DNA from: Isoetes taiwanensis
Taxonomy: Eukaryota > Streptophyta > Lycopodiopsida > Isoetales > Isoetaceae
NCBI GenBank assembly: GCA_021234155.1
Contig: JAJEKV010000110.1
Location: 3,006,338 to 3,070,337 of the forward strand
DNA length: 64,000 bases
Direction of reading: 5' to 3'
Shown: one piece after another, positions 57,421-64,000 of the stretch
Position numbering within the stretch: position 1 is the first letter of the stretch
How the letters are laid out: the number at the start of each line of letters is the position of its first letter
Position numbers and translations under genes: made by a program
The notes under the pieces: model-generated
The model's input: only the letters and a program-made list of their open reading frames with translations
What the model was told of the DNA's origin: nothing
The model's database searches: none

Positions 57421-57692
57421 AGCCATAGGTCTTCCGTAAGATCAACTGCGGTTTCTCCAGCGAGCCATTGTAAGATGGCCTATACTTGCTTCTTTAGTGC
57501 GTCATAATCGCACACTCGATGAAAGAGCTTTACAAGGCTGTGTTGTCCTTCTTCACCCGTGGTATTCTTTGGATCGGGTAATCTTATTGGCATAATGGTG
57601 TAAGCTTTGCTTTGGAAATGATTAGCGATCATGCCGCGCAACTTTCGGTGAGCGAATAAACAGGTATGCCATGTTGTATCGAGATCACGCAC
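57421..57692 (-). pseudogene. C-terminal exon of an unidentified plant protein
   Basis: On the minus strand the frame reads LDTTWHTCLFAHRKLRGMIA, then MPIRLPDPKNTT, SLVKLFHRVCDYDALKKQV, an in-frame TAG, and continues AILQWLAGETAVDLTEDLWL before a terminal stop at about 57421. The composition and the smooth continuation past the single TAG indicate a genuine coding exon with one nonsense change. I do not recognise the family. Confidence 0.45.
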
Positions 57693-57849
57693 AAAGATAA
57701 ACTAATAGTAGCATAAAACATGATGTATATTAATAAAGCCAAAAGAAGATCACATGCTTCTCAAACTTGAGCAAAAGATTCACTTTTAATATCAATAGAA
57801 ATGTAATAATCATCCATTTAAAAATATCAAACTGTTATGGTGCTCCTTA

Positions 57850-58035
57850 TAGCTCATATCTTGAAATCTTGGTCAATTTCTAGTAAGTCAATCTCAATAA
57901 GATGTTCGACTAGATATTGGGCAATTTTTAGTCAATCTCTAATGAGATCTTCCAATTTCTAGTAAGTCAATCTCCAATGAGATGTTCAATTAGATATTGG
58001 CCAATTTCTAGTCAATCTCCAAGGAGATTTCAAGC
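57850..58035. repeat. CAATCTCCAATGAGAT repeat, site 1
   Basis: Two to three tandem copies of a unit containing AATTTCTAGTAAGTCAATCT and CCAATGAGATGTTCAATTAG are present. The same unit occurs at 63560-63730. Confidence 0.8.
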
Positions 58036-58240
58036 CTTAAATCTTCTCTTCATTTCATCTATTTTTGGATATTATTAAGGGGTCATAGTACTGTTATCCT
58101 ATGAGGCTCTGTATTGGCTGTAAATTTCTGTCTCTTTCAGCATGCTTTCATATCAAAAGCATAAATTTTGCTTTGTACTTGAAGTTTTATAATTAATGAC
58201 AAAACCAACTCTTGCTTTCAAAAAAAAAAAAAAAGGTGCT
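58036..58240. other. Possible retroposon 3' end with poly(A)
   Basis: A GTTTTATAATTAATGACAAAA segment precedes a run of 14 A residues at 58221-58234. This resembles the 3' tail of a LINE or retroposed transcript, but no coding part was found upstream. Confidence 0.35.
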
Positions 58241-59790
58241 ATGACGGAGGGTTGCCCTCCATGGCCGAAGGTAAAGTGTCTTAAATCATAGTTCAAAATC
58301 GCGTTTTAATAATCAATTCAAATTGCTACTTCTAGAGAATAGAATACTTGATACCATGACTTTCACATTAGAAAAAGCAAGCAGCAGCAGGAAGGTCACC
58401 AGACCAAAAGAAATATGTTTTTCACTGCAATACCTGAACTCATTACTTAATCTATAGTAGATTTTAGCTGAAAATCGCATGCAATTGGATTAAAACCAGA
58501 AAGGGGAAACATGTACACGTGTGCATAATTCTAAAACATTTATCAAAGGAATCCTCAAAGTGATCTCCTTACCTACAAAACTATTTCTCTCAAATTCTCC
58601 CCTCAAATTAAGATGCAAAGACAAGTGTTGGCATCCTACATTTTTGACAATAAAATAATCAAAGACATTAGAGACAAAAGAGATCATAAAAATTTCAACT
58701 CAAGAACTATGGCTGACAATCTCTATACACTCGACATGCCAGAGACCATGTATGCCACTATCCATATTCAAGAAGACCTCAACAAAGATGGTCATGGGAA
58801 AGATGATTAACTAATTGCAATTGTCGTGTCACAACTGTTTGTACCCCATTCAAGGCCTTTTCGAGAATACTCCAATACACTTTTGTTCCTTGTCGATAAC
58901 TGGCACGCCTAATATTTCTGTGAAAAAATGATCTATTTCCTCAATCAAATTCTTTTGGGGTGGGGGGTAAATAATCTTGGACAAAACATCTACCAAGAAA
59001 GTAGAAGGCTATGCCTGCATAAGATGTTCACACTAATTGTTATTGTTTTACCATTTAAAAGACATGACCACCTTAAAGTTTCCTCTGCTTGGAAAGATAA
59101 TCTAGAGTGAGAAAAATTTGGATGGCTAGTATTTGGGTCCTTATTGTCCTAAGAAATAGCCAAGCATTCAAAAATATAATAAAATAAATGTGAGACCTTT
59201 AACTAAGAAAATTAAAAACTTAAAAATTTACAAACTTTAACCAGTCCTAGAGCTTTACATTTAAGAGATATGACCACCTTAAAGTTTACTTGATGCAGCA
59301 AGGTTGTTCTAGCAATTTAAAATACAACATGCACCAATGTGTATATTCCAACTACGTATACATAGAAAGGTATTATTGGATATCCACTAACTAGTTGTAC
59401 ATAGAAAGGTTATTGCACTTCATAACAACATTGGCGAAATGAACATTAGATTCTAGCCAAATCTTTTATTACATTGTTATAATAGTCAAGCAGCATATCA
59501 TGATGGTATGAAGGTGATTGAATGAAGTCCCAGGTGTGTAGTGTATGATTCTGTTTATCATCTCACATCTCACGTAGCACGCAAGCTTAACCTTTTCTTG
59601 GGGACACAATTAAGAGAGGGAGAAAATATTCCAAGTGATATAACCAGCATTGATGATCTAGTGTTAAGCTATGGCCAAAAGGCATGGAAGCTCTTTTGTC
59701 ATCCTGCCATATATACAATATACAATACAAAGAGGACACAACTAGACTGGGGGGGCATGGTCTTGCATTCTTCTAAACGCCACGAGATTT
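58241..59790. other. Intergenic sequence
   Basis: AT-rich, without recognisable genes. A CATGACCACCTTAAAGTTT segment occurs twice (about 59064 and 59270). Confidence 0.45.
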
Positions 59791-59792
59791 CC

Positions 59793-59870
59793 ATTTCGGT
59801 CTAGTAATGGGGACAAAATCCATTGCCCGAGGTCGCGGGTTCAAGTATGACCAATTGGTCTTGTGGTAGA
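59793..59870 (+). mobile_element. tRNA-like/SINE fragment
   Basis: TCGGTCTAGTAATGG resembles a Pol III A box, and GCGGGTTCAAGTATGACC contains a near-canonical B box (GGTTCAA). No complete cloverleaf can be drawn, so a SINE head or tRNA relic is more likely than a functional tRNA. Confidence 0.4.
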
Positions 59871-59928
59871 GACCTTAAACACGCCATATGAGCTTCATAA
59901 TTAGTGGATTGGCTTTCATGGTTTATAC

Positions 59929-61347
59929 CTATAGAATGGCGTCCTTCGGTGATTCTTCTTCACGAGATTTCCAAGAAAAACAAATAGGGCAAAAACAAAA
60001 GGGCAAAGTTAATGGCAAAAGGATTGCAAGAAGCCAATAGAAGTAGTCTAGATGACCCTTGTTGAGGTTATCGACAAGCCAGTCCACATGTCCATCATGA
60101 GCGGTGGTGTTATGAACCACTTTGTAACCAAAATGCTGCTCATGTAACTGCCAATAGCAGCAACACTTGAGAACAGGGCACTGGCTATGCTCCTTATGTT
60201 TTCAGGAAACTGATCATGGAAGAATTCATAGTGCCCAATTGCTATGAAGGCTTCAGCTAGTCCAAGCAGCATAGATTGAGGAACCAGCCAAAAGGCAGAG
60301 TAGGGCGCTGTAATTTTTGGATGGTATATCAAACCAGCATGTATTGCAGTTTCCCTCCTATTATGCTTCACAAAACCAGCCACCACCATGGCAATGATAG
60401 ATATAAACAAGCCGATCCCCATACGTTGCAAGAATGTGACTCCGTGCTCGATGCCCATAAATTTACGCACAACAGGCATGAAAACTCTATCATAAAGAGG
60501 AACCCAAGCAAGTAGTGTGATGACACCAAATACATGGAAAGATGCAGGGGGAATTTGAAAGTGAGAACCAAGATGCCTGTTCATGGTCCTGGTTTGCCTC
60601 ACTGTGAAAGTAGATTGCTGAGAATGAGCAAGTTGAATATAACCCATGTTGCCCAAATGGAGCTGTCCTTATAATGCACTTAATCTCCTCCACTTGATGT
60701 ACAGAACAAAGCCTTTACTGCAGCACCTTGCCATCAGGACCAATATCTTCTGTTGTTTTCACTGCTGCCTTGTCTAGAAATCTGCAAATGCATACAACAT
60801 ATAAGACACTTCAAAGATCTTATACATTACTTCAATGGTACACTTCAAAGATTAAACACAACATTACTTAAGCAACATCTGATACATCTGCAGAACATGA
60901 AAGTAATATAGACCTGAATTGATCCGTATGCTTCAGTTTTGCAGTTCCTTGCTTGATGAGCTCACAATGGTTTAACATATCAGGATCAAGTGGTAGACTG
61001 CATTTTCTTTTGCGAAATGCGGCGACTATGACTTGTGCAAGTCTTGTAAAAGGGCTTCCATTGTAATTCACATGGCGGTATACAGGGGATCCAATCACAA
61101 AGACAATCAAGGAGATCAACATGGCTATAGGAGGGATGCCAAAACCCCAAACCCAGCCTATGTTCTCCTGTATATACACAATGACAGTGATAGATAACAA
61201 CACTGCTAAGCCAAGCCCAAAATAATACCAATCGAAAAAGCTGAAAGACTGTTTTTTCTACTTAGGATCATTTGGATCAAACTGATCTGCTCCAAAAGCA
61301 GCCACACATGGCTTGATGGCTCTTGCACCCATTGCAAGGGTCAAGGA
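59929..61347 (-). pseudogene. NRT1/PTR-family (NPF) transporter pseudogene, 3' half
   Basis: Exon pieces on the minus strand are 61347-60914 and 60781-59929, joined by an intron with a GT donor and a CAG acceptor that rejoin FR-FLDKAA in frame. The first piece has TLAMGARAIKPCVAAFGADQ, FDPNDPK, a TAG stop, SFFDWYYF, VIVYIQENIGWVWGFGIPP and LISLIVFVIGSPVYRHV. The second has FLDKAAVKTTEDIGPDG, an in-frame TAA, RLCSVHQVEEIKCIIRTAP, then a shifted frame with PPASFHVFG, WVPLYDRVFMPVVRK and FFHDQFPENIRSIASAL. After another shift it reads LVDNLNKGHLDYFYWLLAIL. NPF proteins have 12 membrane spans and import nitrate, peptides, hormones or glucosinolates with protons. Only the C-terminal half is present. 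Confidence 0.92.
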
Positions 61348-61739
61348 CTAATTTAATACTTGGCTCATAGGGCGTGCCAGCAGGTTTACAAGCATGCATG
61401 TAAGCAATCTGTGGTATATTTACTTTGTGTTTAGTGAAACAAAGGTAGAATGTTGCCATGCTTCAACACCAAGGCAGAAATGAAGTAATCTGAGACCTGT
61501 AACTTCAAAAAGTTTAAGGCCCTTCCAAAGTCTCAATTTGGGCAATTGGATGTGACAAGAAAAGAGAGATAGGACCAAGGTATTTGCTGGGCATCCTGCC
61601 TGCAACACTTCGCTTGAGACAATCATGGCAATCCTGCCAAAAGAATCTCACGGCACTCCAAGCATTCCTGCATTTGTGCCGCCATGGGAGTCCTGTCAAC
61701 GTCACGACCCCCAAGCCATGCACTCTCTCGATCTGTTTA

Positions 61740-62226
61740 GGGTGGCTTTGATACCATGATGGAATTAGTCAAGAAGTAGAGATGCAAGAACTGGAATACG
61801 TCTTTATTGAAAGAGAAGATACCCTGCCAAGTGCACCTAAATGTCAAGAGAAGCATTGAATGTACAGAAACATTCTGTAACATATAAGAATGTCTGAACT
61901 CTTCGCATTGAGAGCAATGTCAGCACCATTGATGGCCCATCTAAACACCATGCGTATGGTTTCCTCAATCTGAAGTGCAACCACAAGGGATGAACTTCAT
62001 TGAGGCTCCTGAATTTCCTGAGGAACCACGATAAGATCAACATGATCCAACATGCTCTCTGCGCGGTTATGACCAAAACATATGCTCACGAGATCTTGGC
62101 GCATAGAGCATAAGCGAGAATCTTTGAATCTAATGGTAGATACAATAAAGAAATTTGAACTTACCGCTAAAAGGGTAATTCCTCAGCACACCATCTGACT
62201 TTGTAGTGGGATAGTGCATCCATCAT
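61740..62226 (-). mobile_element. LTR with adjacent primer site, retrotransposon remnant
   Basis: On the minus strand, GACTAATTCCATCA is followed at once by TGGTATCAAAGCC, a tRNA-Met-type primer site, so an LTR ends at about 61754. Its matching start, TGATGGATGC, would be at about 62226, giving an LTR of roughly 470 bp. TTTCAATAAAGAC near the 3' end resembles a polyadenylation region. No second LTR or polymerase was found. Sequence between the primer site and the NPF exon (61350-61740) is probably residual internal element. Confidence 0.5.
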
Positions 62227-62589
62227 TTGGAAGTGGCACCTCATCTGTAGAATATACTCATTTAGATCTGAATAATCAAATCACGGACCTTTGCTCAACT
62301 TGTGTATCCTATATAGACATGCTCGTCAACAAAGGAAGGGCCAAATACTAATGCTTCAAGGATTTGAGGCAAATGTTTCAAGATTTCAATTATGTGTGCA
62401 TCACCGTGCTTAAAAAAAAGACAAAATTTCTCAGGAATAGAGGCAGGCGGATACCAAGGTAAAATTAATTTGCATTGCATTTAAGAGAAAAAGATGAAGG
62501 TAAATGTCTATCAGACTATTTCTAGCACCTAATTTGGTTAAGTGTTCATCTGTCTGTGTGGGTATAGATAAAAATCACGGATCACTCAC

Positions 62590-62718
62590 CTATCAATTGA
62601 GGCTTTCCATTTTTAAAAGACAGAATCTTTTCTGAACCCTCTTCCAATGGCTCAAACACCACTTGATCTGGAAACTCCCACAGGCGCATCTGCCTACAAA
62701 TCTCTATCGCCATTATGC
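62590..62718 (-). pseudogene. Orphan coding exon with good splice sites
   Basis: The minus-strand exon lies between an acceptor TATACAG and a consensus donor GTGAGT. It reads IMAIEICRQMRLWEFPDQVV, then FEPLEEGSEKILSFKNGKPQ. It is open throughout its 129 bp, and an in-frame stop lies just upstream of the acceptor. The protein family is not recognised. A further open frame at 62480-62295 (SIPEKFCLFFKHGDAHIIEI) might be a neighbouring exon. Whether this belongs to a live gene cannot be told from the window. Confidence 0.4.
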
Positions 62719-63559
62719 CTGTATAGATCCACCTCTATATTGTCAATAGCTTTATTATTGTTAATAGCTTTTACATCCAATACTTTTCCTTCAACCATGC
62801 TTGTTCAAATGCCTGGAACCAATCTCTAATTCAGCTCAAAGCCAACACAAATGAAAAGGTTTGAATAGAAATTCTCTATTTTGCAAGGTGCACAAAACAC
62901 GAATGCTCTTAACCCTGGGCGGCCTATATAAAGGCGGCTTACAAACGCGGCGAGGTCGAGACTTCGTCAAAATCATAGCTATGGGTGGGTGATTACGCAT
63001 AATCGTACCGAGGATTCAAGAAGCTGTTTTTCAACAACATACTATACATGCAGAGGCCACGCGGCCGAGAGACTAGGAATGTCGACTCATTGTGTTGCAC
63101 ATAATGAAATCACGAGTTTGAGGATCGCGGTGAGAGCCCGACTTGTTGTGATCGGCATGATCTACGACATCACATTATCAACTTTTCGCCATCGCCACTT
63201 ACAAGCTAGAGTCCTCTAACTAGCCCACCTCGAGGAGAGTGCTGTTCTTCTAATGCATCGGCTAGTCTTACTTGGAAAAATCTCAAGGTTTCGTTCCGAA
63301 ACAAAAACAATGCTCATGTTGTTTTAGAGGGGATCACAGGATAGAGCCATGTTGGTTGCTCAATACCATGGGTCCTTACAGCCAGTTAAATAGTTCGAAC
63401 AGCGGCCCCCCAGCAACAGGGGTGACCGCCAGTTTACTGGCAGTAGTAAGTTTTGAGCAGTTTTCCGTATATTCTAGGAATATACTGGCATATATCAAGA
63501 ATATGCCAAAAACCCACACAAACAAGGGATTGCCCCCCTAGGGGCAACCCAAAAAAAAA
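62719..63559. other. Intergenic sequence with small palindromes
   Basis: No gene is seen. GTATATTC-TAG-GAATATAC (near 63467) and TTGCCCCCCTAGGGGCAA (near 63533) are short palindromes about 60 bp apart. Confidence 0.45.
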
Positions 63560-63730
63560 CTCCAATGAGATTTGTCAATTTCCAGTAATTCAATCTCCAA
63601 TGAGATGTAATTAGGTACTGGCCAATTTTTGGTCAATCTCCAATGAGATTGTGAATATCATATTTGTCAAATTTCTTACTTGCAATAACATATTTATCAA
63701 TCTTCAATAAGCATCTCTAATGAGATACGG
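63560..63730. repeat. CAATCTCCAATGAGAT repeat, site 2
   Basis: It has the same unit as at 57850-58035: TCAATTTCCAGTAATTCAAT followed by CTCCAATGAGATGTAATTAG, repeated with variation. The rest of the window to 64000 shows no recognisable gene. Confidence 0.8.
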
Positions 63731-64000
63731 CAAGAAGATAGAAGAGTCCTTGCCAATGGACAAATCTTTTCTTGAGGCATGGGCAAGTGTTCGTAGAAAA
63801 GCGAGAATGGATAAGGAAAGAGAAAGCTTCAATCATTTTGGGAAAGAAGGCAACCTCTTCACAATGATAAGTTATGTGTACCAAAGTCATCAAGAGCAAG
63901 GAGATTAATACTTTCTGATACGCATAATAGTCCAATAGTTGGTCATGCAGGTTTTTATGAATACTTACTTCAAAATCAAAAGTAGCTATCATTGACCAGA

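Noticed and set aside
59793-59870. Functional tRNA gene
   Set aside because: Only box-like motifs are present. The acceptor and anticodon stems do not pair, so it is listed as a SINE or tRNA relic.

Overview
This window looks like nuclear DNA from a land plant with a large, repeat-rich genome. No functioning operon or intact full-length gene is visible. The evidence for a plant is a broken NRT1/PTR-family (NPF) transporter with spliced exons, a broken plant-type aldo-keto reductase, a TauD/clavaminate-synthase-like terminal exon, Ty1/copia and Ty3/gypsy retrotransposons primed by initiator tRNA-Met, a CACTACAAAAA (CACTA) transposon end, hAT elements and tRNA-derived SINEs. I cannot place the lineage from sequence alone.

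Layout. 0-6 kb: mostly unrecognised sequence carrying a dispersed GATCGCGRCCGCGATC-like palindrome, a short tandem repeat and two unassigned ORF remnants. 6.3-8 kb: the last exon of a TauD-like oxygenase (+), then an aldo-keto reductase pseudogene (-) in four exon pieces. 8.9-12.0 kb: a complete LTR element that encodes only Gag, with equal 729-bp LTRs, PBS, PPT and a CATGA target duplication. 12.1-14.0 kb: a hAT transposase pseudogene (-) split by a 247-bp MITE. 14.6-16.1 kb: a 19-bp minisatellite, followed by a LINE endonuclease fragment. 17-21 kb: small duplications, a foldback MITE candidate and a CpG-rich segment.

21.17-37.68 kb: a GC-rich satellite of about 1.11-kb monomers. About 2.7 copies lie in one orientation and about 12 in the other, switching at about 24.14 kb. 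38.8-44.2 kb: sequence bounded on both sides by GCGTCGATnnTCGGCGT-type repeats and ending in a CACTA terminus, which abuts a Ty3/gypsy RNaseH-integrase remnant (-). 47.1-47.85 kb: a strongly strand-asymmetric CCACC/GTGTGG tract. 48-49.7 kb: remnants of a protein with FSDGATSQFK and GKGEHDG motifs. 51.7-57.0 kb: a decayed Ty1/copia element with both LTRs, then a SINE. 57-64 kb: gene debris including the NPF pseudogene, a solo LTR candidate with PBS, an orphan exon and one repeat family present at two sites.

The genes do not work together as a pathway. The region is a record of nested insertion and decay. Two general cautions apply. Nearly every coding remnant carries frameshifts or stops. Differences among satellite copies, and some changes in conserved motifs, cluster at CTGG/CAG/CCGG-type sites, so some 'mutations' may be sequencing or assembly error.
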